Shown here piece by piece: positions 33,801 through 45,100 of a DNA stretch of 64,000 nucleotides (position 1 is the stretch's first letter; each line of letters starts with the position of its first letter). The notes under the pieces are model-generated. The model was not told the origin of the DNA and made no database searches. It saw only the letters and a list, made by a program, of their open reading frames with translations. Made by a program: the position numbers and the translations under genes. The stretch lies in assembly GCA_963969495.1 (NCBI GenBank), contig OZ018323.1, positions 67,150,460 through 67,214,459 of the forward strand, in the 5' to 3' direction. Source of the stretch: Ceratothoa steindachneri (Eukaryota > Arthropoda > Malacostraca > Isopoda > Cymothoidae).

Positions 33801-34658
33801 TGTCACGCTGGTACCGTGCCAGTGTATACGGATGGCTCCAAGTCCCAAGAGGGGGTCGGCTTCCACGCCGTATCCCCTCTGTTTGAAGTCAGCGGGGCTC
33901 TACCAGGCGCTGCGTCTGTCTTCACGGCCGAGCTGGTGGCAATACACCACTCGGTACGAGAGATTACGCGACGTGCCCGGTTCGGAGACCGGATTGTGAT
34001 TTATAGCGACTCACAAAGCGCCCTGAGTGCTCTCGGGGCATTGGAATCTCCGCATCCCCTGGTTCGCGAAATCCGTGACGCCACGGTTTTGGCGAGCCGG
34101 GCAGATGTCGAGATTATCTTCTGCTGGGTTCCTGGACATGTAGGAATTGCGGGGAATGAGCGCGCCGATGAGGGCGCCAAAGAGTCCGCGAGGACTCTGC
34201 GACCGGACCAGCGTTTCGCTCTTCCTCACACTGACTACATGGCAGGAATACGGGCAGCTCTTCGGACTGCTTGGCAAAGAAGATGGGAGACGGTCGAGGG
34301 GAACTTAAAGTTGCGTGCCATTGCGCCGCGACTGTTCCCATGGACCTATCCCCCAATGCCGCGGCGGCTTCAGGTTGCTTTCTGTCGTCTTCGAATCGGA
34401 CACACTCGTGTGACGCATCGTTACTTGGTGGAGCGCTCGCATGTGCCCTATTGCAACGACTGCGTCGTCCCCCAGACTGTTCGGCATATTCTTGTCGAAT
34501 GTCCCAGTCTGGGTGATCTTCGCGCACGATACCTGTCTCGGTACCGGGATGGGCGGGGTCGCTACCGCCTGTCCCTTGTACTCGGGACGAGTGCGTGCAC
34601 CATGACTGGTGGACTTTTTGACTTTTTGGGGGAGGCCGGCCTTCTCCCCTTTATTTAA
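30808..34658 (+). pseudogene. ORF2 of copy A, one-base frameshift
   Basis: All endonuclease, RT and RNase H motifs are present: QWNCRG upstream of 31033, GDLNG, SDH, FFDLEKAYD, YVDD, YTDGS and NERAD. The frame breaks near 32262, where GCTTCGTGGCGG replaces GCTTCGTGCGCGG of other copies (loss of one base between endonuclease and RT). The second frame then runs intact to 34658. The final residues read GLFDFLGEAG. As a single protein it is dead; the RT-RNase H part is otherwise well preserved. Confidence 0.9.
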
Positions 34659-34898
34659 GGTTCCTTTTTTTCTATTATTGTTTTGTTTTAGGTTGCACTC
34701 TCCTGCACCGGGGTGAGGGGGACCTCCCCCCGCTGCCGGAGATTGCTTCGATTGTTAAGTTTTTCTAATTTATATTGATTGTTAAGTTTTCATATTTTAA
34801 CTTTAAAGTAGCCTAATTCTAGGCTGTCGTGTTTTTCGGCGACTTATGCCCAAGTGGGTAGTTGCCAGATGGGCTCTATAAAAAAAAAAAAAAAAAAA

Positions 34899-37478
34899 TC
34901 GGACCCCGCGTCCGTGGCGGAATCCTTAGCGACCGCTTTTTCCGCATTCTCTAGCCGTGATGCTGCTCCGCCAGCATTCAATGCACGTCGTGATGTCGCG
35001 GAAGGCCGCCGGCTGGACTTTACCTCCAGAGGCGGAGAACCCTTCAACGACAAGTTTACTGTGAGTGAGTTGCGTTCCGCTCTCGCTTCGTGCGCGGACA
35101 CCGCCCATGGTCCGGACGATGTCCCGTACGCCATGCTTCGACACCTGGGTGAGCGAGGCATGGCCTTTCTATTAGATTTGTTCAACAGGATCTGGGTGGA
35201 AGGTCTCCTCCCAGACTCCTGGCGAATCGCTACTCTGCTCGCCTTTCGCAAGCCGGGGAGAGATCACTCTACTCCGACCGGTTTCCGCCCAATCTCTCTA
35301 ACCTCTTGCGTGTGCAAGTTGATGGAGAAATTGGTAAATGTTAGATTAGCCTATTTCCTGGACAGCGGAGGCCATCTGTCTTCTGCACAGTGCGGCTTCC
35401 GTAAGTTCCACTCCACGTCGGATGCTCTGCTCCGACTGGAAAATGCCGTCTGCGAGGCTTTCCTTCGTAGACAGCACTACGCCACGGTGTTTTTTGATCT
35501 GGAGAAAGCCTATGATACCGCATGGCGATACGGTATCATGGAGACTCTCCACACGATGGGGGCGAGGGGACGCCTCCCAATGTTTATATCTGAATTTTTG
35601 CGAGATCGTCGATTCCGCGTACGGGTGGGGGGAGCCCTCTCCGGCCCAAAGGAGCAGGAAGAGGGTGTCCCGCAGGGAAGTGTCCTCAGTGTCACACTCT
35701 TTGCCCTGAGCATCAACGGCATCACCTCGGTGCTGCCGGAAGATGTTCTCGCTACGCTCTACGTGGACGACCTTTCGATCTCTTTTGGCGCGGCCCAGAT
35801 GCCAACTCTGGAGCGCCGACTCCAACAGGCATTGAACCGCGTCTCTCGCTATGCCGAAGCGCACAGGTTTCGGTTTTCTTTGGCCAAGACTAAGGTGGTG
35901 CACTTCTGCCGCCATCCACGGCTTCACCCCGACCCAGATTTGTTTCTTAATGGGGTGCGCCTGGATGTGGTTGAGTCGCACCGTTTCCTTGGTCTTGTAT
36001 TCGACCGACGCCTCACCTGGGAGGCTCACATTCGCAGCCTTAGGGTCTCTTGTACCCGCGCCATGGACATTCTCCGTTCCGTGACGTTCAGCGCTTGGGG
36101 CGCTGATAGGGCTACCGCCTTACTTTTTTATCGATCCTTTGTTCGCTCGAAGCTCGACTACGGATGCGAGTTTTATGCATCCGCAGCCGAGCGTTTATTG
36201 CGGAAGGTGGATTCGATCCACCACACCGGCCTTCGCCTTGCGACCGGTGCCTTCCGCACTTCCCCCATTGAGAGCCTGTTGGTCGATGCTGGGGAGATGC
36301 CACTCGCTCTGCGCCGCGTGCAGTGCATCACTCGCCTGTACGCGCGAGCCCGGCGCCTCCCCCAGTCGCCAACAGCTCTCACTGCATCCGCAGCTGATCT
36401 CGATGGTGCCTATGCCGCCGAGAGACGCCAGTCATACCCTAAGCCCTTTGGGTTTAGGGCCAGGAAACTCCTTCGAGAGGTAGATATAGCTCTCGGGCCG
36501 GTGGCGCCCCTGGTTCTGCCCAGGACGCCACCCTGGAGGGTACCACATTTATCTATTTGTCGCCACGCCTCTGCTCTCAAAGCTTGTACTGCGCCGGGAG
36601 TATTGCGTTCGATCTTTTTGGAGCACACATCGTGTCACGCTGGTACCGTGCCAGTGTATACGGATGGCTCCAAGTCCCAAGAGGGGGTCGGCTTCCACGC
36701 CGTATCCCCTCTGTTTGAAGTCAGCGGGGCTCTACCAGGCGCTGCGTCTGTCTTCACGGCCGAGCTGGTGGCAATACACCACTCGGTACGGGAGATTACG
36801 CGACGTGCCCGGTTCGGAGACCGGATTGTGATTTATAGCGACTCACAAAGCGCCCTGAGTGCTCTCGGGGCATTGGAATCTCCGCATCCCCTGGTTCGCG
36901 AAATCCGTGACGCCACGGTTTTGGCGAGCCGGGCAGATGTCGAGATTATCTTCTGCTGGGTTCCTGGACATGTAGGAATTGCGGGGAATGAGGGCGCCAA
37001 AGAGTCCGCGAGGACTCTGCGACCGGACCAGCGTTTTGCTCTTCCTCACACCGACTACATGGCAGGAATACGGGCAGCTCTTCGGACTGCTTGGCAAAGA
37101 AGATGGGAGACGGTCGAGGGAAACTTAAAGTTGCGTGCCATTGCGCCGCGACTGTTCCCATGGACCTATCCCCCAATGCCGCGGCGGCTTCAGGTTGCTT
37201 TCTGTCGTCTTCGAATCGGACACACTCGTGTGACGCATCGTTACTTGGTGGAGCGCTCGCATGTGCCCTATTGCAACGACTGCGTCGTCCCCCAGACTGT
37301 TCGGCATATTCTTGTCGAATGTCCCAGTCTGGGTGATCTTCGCGCACGATACCTGTCTCGGTACCGGGATGGGCGGGGTCGCTACCGCCTGTCCCTTGTA
37401 CTCGGGACGAGTGCGTGCACCATGACTGGTGGACTTATTGACTTTTGGGGGGAGGCCGGCCTTCTCCCCTTTATTTAA
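34899..37478 (+). pseudogene. ORF2 fragment of P: RT and RNase H
   Basis: An open frame from the junction to 37478 carries the complete RT (FFDLEKAYD, GVPQGS, YVDD), RNase H and C-C-H-C end. It has no endonuclease. A 12-base in-frame deletion turns GNERADEGAKE into GNEGAKE and removes the fourth RNase H catalytic aspartate, as in copy D. An open frame also extends back through the poly(A) junction but is meaningless there. Confidence 0.85.
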
Positions 37479-37722
37479 GGTTCCTTTTTTTGTTATTGTT
37501 TTGTTTTAGATTGCACTCTCCTGCACCGGGGTGAGGGGGACCTCCCCCCGCTGCCGGAGATTGCTTCGATTGTTAAGTTTTTCAAATTTATATTGATTGT
37601 TAAGTTTTCATATTTTAACTTTAAAGTAGCCTAATTCTAGGCTGTCGTGTTTTTCGGCGACTTATGCCCAAGTGGGTAGTTGCCAGATGGGCTCTATAAA
37701 AAAAAAAAAAAAAAAAAAAAAA
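34899..37722 (+). mobile_element. P: 3' part of a copy starting inside ORF2
   Basis: It begins directly after the poly(A) of A with TCGGACCCCGCG, an ORF2 site between endonuclease and RT, and continues to its own poly(A) (37698-37722). It is nearly identical to 43312-46134 of copy D. No matching left half is present, so it is either a 5'-truncated copy or the right half of an older copy into which A inserted. Confidence 0.85.
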
Positions 37723-39022
37723 TCTCCTACGCCTATGGGTGTAGGGGACTCCCCCTCACCCCCTTCTCTGGAGGTGCTTTTGGGCACCTCCCTATCTCCA
37801 GCGGCAGTCCCTCCTATGCTTTCTAAGGGGACTGCCAAGAAAGCCAGCAGGCCACCCTTAGCCAGCCGCTCCACATCAAAGCGGCTCGGTAGGGCAAACC
37901 CCCTTAGGGGGGAGAGGGAAGCCAGGCCCCTTCGGTCGCTTCCCTCAAAAGACCTGCTGGCAAAAATATTAAACCTTGCCGGGGTCAAGGCCTGTGCCTC
38001 CCCACTAAAGACTTATGACGCTGCCAAGGGGACATGCGATGTCCTGGGAGGGGATGGCCAATTGGAGGCCCCTCCTGTGATAGACATGGTCCTTGAGGAA
38101 AACCAGCCTCAGAAGGTAGGGCCTTCCATGGGGGGGAATCCGGGCTTGGCGCCAAGCACCGAACCCGAATCCGCCCCTATGCAAGGTCCTCATCAAACGG
38201 CTGTGGATTCTCAGGCAGGACAAGGAGGGGAGGGATCTCCTCCGGATGAATCCCCTGCGCCCACCGGGACCTTCTCCATTTCAGAGAAGGACCTGGCTGA
38301 GGCCGGTCCATCTGGCCTGGGGGCTTCTACCGGCGGGGGTGAAAAGCGGGTTCATTCCCCGCCCTCCTCTCCTAAAAAGAAGAAAAAGACAAGAAAGACG
38401 AAAAAGACTCGGGGCTCCTCTCCATCCGCGGGGGCTGCGGGGACGGATGGGTCTGCTGCCACTTTGGTAGGCGACCAAGCCAAGATCGGCACATCCGGCC
38501 CCTCTACCCCCTCGTGTGCGGAGCCCCTGACTAAGACCAAGAGTGCACAGGGCGGAGCCTCGATGACATCGGGGCCCCTGATTCAGAGGTTACCTGGCGT
38601 TTTCGAGCCCGCTGGCTTCAAACGCTTCCTCGTTATTCGCTCCACTGATGGCACCATGTTGTCCAAGGGCAACATGATCCATCAGAGGAGAGGATTAGCT
38701 AGTGCAATTGGTAGAGAGCCGAAGGTAACCCGTTTCTCGGACGGGAGCCTTCTGGCGAATCCCGCCGAGGCGGCCAAGATAAGTGCTCTTCGGACACTTC
38801 ATGGCACCCCGGTGAGTGTGACGCCGCACTCTACCATGAACTTTGTAAAAGGAGTAGTTTATGCGAGGGAACTCGTTGACTACTCCATAGAAGACATCAC
38901 CCTAGAGCTGGCCGACCATGGGGCGGTCAAGGTCGAACGTGTGATGAGAAAACAGGGAGGGGCCTCGAGACCCACCCCTACACTCTTCGTCACGTTCGAC
39001 TGTGACAAGCTAGCTGAGTCGG
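37723..39022 (+). pseudogene. H: ORF1 fragment between poly(A) and a new 5' end
   Basis: It starts in ORF1 at TCTCCTACGCCTATGG after poly(A) and ends at CTAGCTGAGTCGG in the gag region, before the knuckles, where a 5' end begins (39024). It carries subfamily-2 markers: SRPPLASRSTSKRL, PLKTYDAAKGT and lysine run KKKKKTRKTKKTR. The open frame continues by chance into the next 5' leader. It is the remnant of a separate copy broken at both ends. Confidence 0.85.
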
Positions 39023-39023
39023 A

Positions 39024-39185
39024 CCCCGTAAGGGGCGCGGCGATTTGCCATCCTGGCCGCCGTGCTGACGGGATCCAGCACTCCGTCCGGCCCCAGCTTA
39101 GCCTCTCTTCCTTCCTTCAGATAGCCCGATTTCTCCCCTACCTCGTCGCTTTTCATACAACCTCTCCCACAACTTTCTCTGGTCA
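39024..39185 (+). mobile_element. D1: extra 162-bp 5' unit before copy D
   Basis: CCCCGTAAGGGG starts the unit, which matches the first 162 bases of the leader up to CTCTGGTCA and is cut there by a second CCCCCGTAAGGGG. The same doubled arrangement is at 47436-47597. Confidence 0.85.
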
Positions 39186-39718
39186 CCCCCGTAAGGGGCG
39201 CGGCGATTTGCCATCCTGGCCCCTGTGCTGACGGGATCCAGCGCTCCGTCCGGCCCCAGCTTAGCCTCTCTTCCTTCCTTCAGATAGCCCGATTTCTCCC
39301 CTACCTCGTCGCTTTTCATACAACCTCTCCCACAACTTTCTCTGGTCAGCCTCTAATTTCACAGGGTAGAATGCTGACCTTCTTCTCAAGCCAACCACCC
39401 CGGATCGGGGCTGAGGGGGGGAGGGGACATTGTTCTCTAACCCCTCAGCTCCGGTTCGGGATGGGGTTTTTTTAACAACCTGCTTCATCCCCACCCACAT
39501 CTTCCTCACATCCCTTTTCCTCTCCTCTTCACAACCTATATTTTTTACGCCGTGTCCAAGGTGGAGCCGCCATGCCGAAGGACTGCCAGGCCACCAGGCG
39601 GGAGGGGTGGTCCCGAATGGCGGCGCCTGGCTCTGCCGGGCTTGTAAGCACCTCTCGCAGTGCGGGCAACTGCGAGAGGTGATGAGCTATTGCGTCCCGT
39701 AATCAAAAGAGGGTCACC

Positions 39719-42175
39719 ATGCCCATGTATGAAAAAAAACAAAAACCCCAACCCCCAACTTCCCCAAAAACATCTACGGATCCGCCCTCGGGCAGCTCCA
39801 CCGAGAAAATGGAGGTCCCCCCCCTTGTGCTTGCGCAAGGGACCCTCCATAATTCTTTAACCGGAGAGGAGGCTTACTCCTCTCCTACGCCTACGGGTGT
39901 AGGGGACTCCCCCTCACCCCCTTCTCTGGAGGTGCTTTCGGGCACCTCCCTATCTCCAGCGGCAGTCCCTCCTTTGCTTTCTAAGGGGACTGCCAAGAAA
40001 GCCAGCAGGCAGCCCATTGCCGACCGCCCCTCGTGCAAGCGGCTCGGTAGGGCAAACCCCCTTAGGGGGGAGAGGGAAGCCAGGCCCCTTCGGTCGCTTC
40101 CCTCAAAAGACCTGCTGGCAAGAATTTTGAACCTTGCTGGGGTCAAGGCCTGTGCCTCCCCACACCACCTGACTAGTGACAATACTGCCAAGGGGACCTG
40201 CGATGTCCTGGGAGGGGATGGCCAACTGGAGGCCCCTCCTGTGATAGACATGGTCCTTGAGGAGACCCAGCCCCAGACGGTAGGGCCTTCCATGGGGGGG
40301 AATTCGGGCTCGGCGCCAAGCACCGAACCCGAATCCGCCCCTATGCAAGGTCCTCCTCAAATGGCTGAGGGCTCCGAGGCAGTAGAAGGAGGGGAGGGAT
40401 CTCCTCCGACAGGTGCCCCTACGAACACCAGGACCTTCTCCATTTCGGAGAGGGACCTGGCTGAGGCTGGTCCATCTGGCCTGGGGACTTCTGCCGGCGG
40501 AGGTGAAAAGCGGGTTCATTCCCCGCCCTCCTCTCCTAAAAAGAAAAAGACTAAAAAGACTCAAAAGACGAAGAAGACTCGGGGCTCCTCTCCATCCGCG
40601 GGGGCTGCGGGGACGGATGGGTCTGCTACCAATTTGGTAGGCGACCAAGCCAAGATCGGCACATCCGGCCCCTCTACCCCCTCGTGTGCGGAGCCCATGA
40701 CTACGACTAAGACCAAGAATGCACAGGGCGGAGCCTCGATGACATCGGGGCCCCTGATTCAGAGGTTACCTGGCGTTTTCGAGCCCGCTGGCTTCAAACG
40801 CTTCCTCGTTATTCGCTCCACTGATGGCACCATGTTGTCCAAGGGCAACATGATCCATCAGAGGAGAGGATTAGCTAGTGCAATTGGTAGAGAGCCGAAG
40901 GTAACCCGTTTCTCGGACGGGAGCCTTCTGGCGAATGCGGCGAATCCCGCCGAGGCGGCCAAGATAAGTGCTCTTCGGACACTTCATGGCACCCCGGTGA
41001 GTGTGACGCCGCACTCTACCATGAACTTTGTGAAAGGAGTAGTTTATGCGAGGGAACTTGTTGACTACTCCATTGAGGACATCACCCTAGAGCTGGCCGA
41101 CCATGGGGCGGTCAAGGTCGAACGTGTGATGAGAAAACAGGGAGGGGCCTCGAGACCCACCCCTACACTCTTCGTCACGTTCGACTGTGACAAGCTCCCT
41201 GAGTCGGTGCGTGCCGGTTGGTACCGCTACCGCGTGAAGGCATTCGTGCCACTGCCGCGGCGGTGCTATTACTGCCACCGCTTCGGCCATACGAATCGAT
41301 CATGTAGACGTGCAAAATCGGGGTCACCCGAAGTCTGTGTAAATTGCTCCAAGGTCGCACACGATAAGTCCAAATCGTGTGTGGCCAAGTGTGTCAATTG
41401 CGGAGAGCCGCACCCTGCTTCTTCGAAGCAATGTGGTGCATATCTCCTTGAGAAAGAAATCCTGGCCGTTCAGGCCCAGGATCGACTCTCATTCCGCGAG
41501 GCAAAGGACTTGGTCCTGGCGCGCCCGGCTCTGCCTGGGACGTCATATGCCTCAATAGTTAGAAAGGCACCCTCTGCTCCTGGCCCATCCAGGCCAACGA
41601 GCACGGTTGTTTCCGCGCCCATTCGGAGCCCTTCTGTGGGCTCTACCCAACCTGGGCGCTCCCCTGGTAAAGCTGGCGGCAAAAAGGGTTCATACCCTGC
41701 CCCGGCTAAAACCAGGGCTCCCCCCTCTTTCCCCAGCGTGACCGTTTCGCGTAAAGCGAAACGGCCACGCGCCTCCACCGAGTCGTTAGACTCACAGGAG
41801 GCAACACCCCTGAAGATGGTCGCTAGGCCATCTTCCGGGGTTCCTAAAGCTGTTCCCCGAAAGGAGGACAGCAACAAAGGAGCTTCGGCCCCTTTGCCCA
41901 CGCCCCGAGGTGGAGCGAGTGGCTCGAAGACGGTGGTTCCTCGAAAAGAGGGCCCCCCGCCTCCGAAGCCGCAACGCCCGCCTAAAGTTTCGAGGCGGAG
42001 GGAGGAAAAGACTCGCATGGCGAGCCCAACCTCCCCCAATAAGTCCTCGAAGGCGACAGCGCCTTCAGCGCTTTGTCCGGCCAACAGCGCCCGGGGTTCT
42101 GCCCCCGGGAAGCGTACGGCCATTCCCGTGAGGGTCTTCAATTCGAGGAGGGCCCCCGCGTCTCCTCCGAGCTAG
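39719..42175 (+). CDS. ORF1 gag-like protein, copy D
   Basis: 818 codons from ATG 39719 with the same leader hairpin and Kozak context as copy B. It has the full lysine run KKKKTKKTQKTKKTR, the RRM-like region, three intact knuckles and the basic tail. A few substitutions against B are seen (TNTRT for TTTRT, TNLVG for TTLVG or TATLVG, SFPS for SSPS, SKTVV for SETVV). Nothing suggests loss of function. Confidence 0.9.
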   Translation: MPMYEKKQKPQPPTSPKTSTDPPSGSSTEKMEVPPLVLAQGTLHNSLTGEEAYSSPTPTGVGDSPSPPSLEVLSGTSLSPAAVPPLLSKGTAKKASRQPIADRPSCKRLGRANPLRGEREARPLRSLPSKDLLARILNLAGVKACASPHHLTSDNTAKGTCDVLGGDGQLEAPPVIDMVLEETQPQTVGPSMGGNSGSAPSTEPESAPMQGPPQMAEGSEAVEGGEGSPPTGAPTNTRTFSISERDLAEAGPSGLGTSAGGGEKRVHSPPSSPKKKKTKKTQKTKKTRGSSPSAGAAGTDGSATNLVGDQAKIGTSGPSTPSCAEPMTTTKTKNAQGGASMTSGPLIQRLPGVFEPAGFKRFLVIRSTDGTMLSKGNMIHQRRGLASAIGREPKVTRFSDGSLLANAANPAEAAKISALRTLHGTPVSVTPHSTMNFVKGVVYARELVDYSIEDITLELADHGAVKVERVMRKQGGASRPTPTLFVTFDCDKLPESVRAGWYRYRVKAFVPLPRRCYYCHRFGHTNRSCRRAKSGSPEVCVNCSKVAHDKSKSCVAKCVNCGEPHPASSKQCGAYLLEKEILAVQAQDRLSFREAKDLVLARPALPGTSYASIVRKAPSAPGPSRPTSTVVSAPIRSPSVGSTQPGRSPGKAGGKKGSYPAPAKTRAPPSFPSVTVSRKAKRPRASTESLDSQEATPLKMVARPSSGVPKAVPRKEDSNKGASAPLPTPRGGASGSKTVVPRKEGPPPPKPQRPPKVSRRREEKTRMASPTSPNKSSKATAPSALCPANSARGSAPGKRTAIPVRVFNSRRAPASPPS

Positions 42176-45100
42176 GCCTGGAGGGCATATTCCTTCAATG
42201 GAATTGCCGTGGACTCCGGGCCAACTGGGAGGAGCTGCGGAGGCTCGCCTCATCCCGTTCCCCGTTAGCTATTCTTTTGCAGGAGACCATGCTAGGCGCG
42301 TGCCCCCTGCCTGCCCTCCCGGGGTATAAGGGTCTTGCGACCCAACCACCGCGGGACGGCCGGGCTGGGGGATGCTCGGTTTACACCCGGCATGATGTCT
42401 CCGTTCTTCCTTTCTCTTTAGATACCTCCTTTCAGGCAGTGGCTGTGCAGCTGCACCTGGATAGGAGGTATACTATCATTTCTGCGTACATTCCACCGTC
42501 AGCTGACTTCGACGCGGGGGACTTTCGCCGCGTCGTGGCACGGTTGCCGAGGCCCTATCTCTTGCTTGGAGATCTGAACGGCAGGCATCCTCTCTGGGGA
42601 GATTACACCATAAATCCCAGGGGACAAGTCCTTGCCGATCTGATCGAAGAGCTTGAGATGGGTGTCCTAAACGTGGATGAGTTTACGCATCACTGTCCGA
42701 GAACCGCTTCATTTTCTTGCCTTGACCTATCTTTGTGCTCTTCGGATGCACAGCCTGATTTTGATTGGGGGGTGGTCGATGACCTCCATGGTAGTGATCA
42801 CTTTCCCATTCAAATATCATTTTCAGGGCAACTGCCGCCTGAGAGACCACCTCGGTGGTGCTTGGCGCGGGCGCGGTGGCCTGCATTTCAGGAAATGACT
42901 GAATTCTCTATCTCAGTCAAGGAGTTTAGGTCGGTAGATGAGGCCGTCGAGTTCTTCTCCGGCAACCTCATCGCCGTGGGCCTGACTACTATTCCTAGGA
43001 CGTCTGGCCGTTTTGCACGCCGACCACTCCCATGGTGGTCGGCCGAGTGTGAGACGGCCCTCAAACAGAAGCGTTATGCCTACATGCGCTATAAGCGCCG
43101 CCCGAACGATTTCACCGTCGCTGAATTTCGTCGGGCTAGGGCTAGGTTCCGGTATATTTCGAAGCACGCCCGCCGCTCTTCTTGGCGGGCATACGTGTCT
43201 TCACTTAACGGGAAGACCCCTTTAGCTGAGGTGTGGAAGCGAGTCAAAAGGATTCGGGGCAAGTTCTCGCAGGACCCCCCTCCCGTTCTCCAGGAGAATG
43301 GGACCGCAATCTCGGACCCCGCGTCCGTGGCGGAATCCTTAGCGACCGCTTTTTCCGCATTCTCTAGCCGTGATGCTGCTCCGCCAGCATTCAATGCACG
43401 TCGTGATGTCGCGGAAGGCCGCCGGCTGGACTTTACCTCCAGAGGCGGAGAACCCTTCAACGACAAGTTTACTGTGAGTGAGTTGCGTTCCGCTCTCGCT
43501 TCGTGCGCGGACACCGCCCATGGTCCGGACGATGTCCCGTACGCCATGCTTCGACACCTGGGTGAGCAAGGCATGGCCTTTCTATTAGATTTGTTCAACA
43601 GGATCTGGGTGGAAGGTCTCCTCCCAGACTCCTGGCGAATTGCTACTGTGCTCGCCTTTCGCAAGCCGGGGAGAGATCACTCTACTCCGACCGGTTTCCG
43701 CCCAATCTCTCTAACCTCTTGCGTGTGCAAGTTGATGGAGAAATTGGTAAATGTTAGATTAGCCTATTTCCTGGACAGCGGAGGCCATCTGTCTTCTGCA
43801 CAGTGCGGCTTCCGTAAGTTCCACTCCACGTCGGATGCTCTGCTCCGACTGGAAAATGCCGTCTGCGAGGCTTTCCTTCGTAGACAGCACTACGCCACGG
43901 TGTTTTTTGATCTGGAGAAAGCCTATGATACCGCATGGCGATACGGTATCATGGAGACTCTCCACACGATGGGGGCGAGGGGACGCCTCCCAATGTTTAT
44001 ATCTGAATTTTTGCGAGATCGTCGATTCCGCGTACGGGTGGGGGGAGCCCTCTCCGGCCCAAAGGAGCAGGAAGAGGGTGTCCCGCAGGGAAGTGTCCTC
44101 AGTGTCACACTCTTTGCCCTGAGCATCAACGGCATCACCTCGGTGCTGCCGGAAGATGTTCTCGCTACGCTCTACGTGGACGACCTTTCGATCTCTTTTG
44201 GCGCGGCCCAGATGCCAACTCTGGAGCGCCGACTCCAACAGGCATTGAACCGCGTCTCTTGCTATGCCAAAGCGCACAGGTTTCGGTTTTCTTTGGCCAA
44301 GACTAAGGTGGTGCACTTCTGCCGCCATCCACGGCTTCACCCCGACCCAGATTTGTTTCTTAATGGGGTGCGCCTGGATGTGGTTGAGTCGCACCGTTTC
44401 CTTGGTCTTGTATTCGACCGACGCCTCACCTGGGAGGCTCACATTCGCAGCCTTAGGGTCTCTTGTACCCGCGCCATGGACATTCTCCGTTCCGTGACGT
44501 TCAGCGCTTGGGGCGCTGATAGGGCTACCGCCTTACTTTTTTATCGATCCTTTGTTCGCTCGAAGCTCGACTACGGATGCGAGTTTTATGCATCCGCAGC
44601 CGAGCGTTTATTGCGGAAGGTGGATTCGATCCACCACACCGGCCTTCGCCTTGCGACCGGTGCCTTCCGCACTTCCCCCATTGAGAGCCTGTTGGTCGAT
44701 GCTGGGGAGATGCCACTCGCTCTGCGCCGCGTGCAGTGCATCACTCGCCTGTACGCGCGAGCCCGGCGCCTCCCCCAGTCGCCAACAGCTCTCACTGCAT
44801 CCGCAGCTGATCTCGATGGTGCCTATGCCGCCGAGAGACGCCAGTCATACCCTAAGCCCTTTGGGTTTAGGGCCAGGAAACTCCTTCGAGAGGTAGATAT
44901 AGCTCTCGGGCCGGTGGCGCCCCTGGTTCTGCCCAGGACGCCACCCTGGAGGGTACCACATTTATCTATTTGTCGCCACGCCTCTGCTCCCAAAGCTTGT
45001 ACTGCGCCGGGAGTATTGCGTTCGATCTTTTTGGAGCACACATCGTGTCACGCTGGTACCGTGCCAGTGTATACGGATGGCTCCAAGTCCCAAGAGGGGG

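Larger units (their letters stand above)
15871..34898 (+). mobile_element. Copy A: full-length retrotransposon split by copies B and C
   Basis: A runs in three pieces: 15871-17560, 24520-25137 and 30255-34898, the last ending in poly(A) (34880-34898). Removing B and C with their duplicated target bases leaves one collinear element from 5' leader to poly(A). Its leader and first ORF1 residues (MPNDEKKKHL) belong to the second subfamily, while later ORF1 (PHHLTSDNTAKGT) and the 3' UTR belong to the first, so A is itself a mosaic. Two single-base deletions break both frames. Confidence 0.9.
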
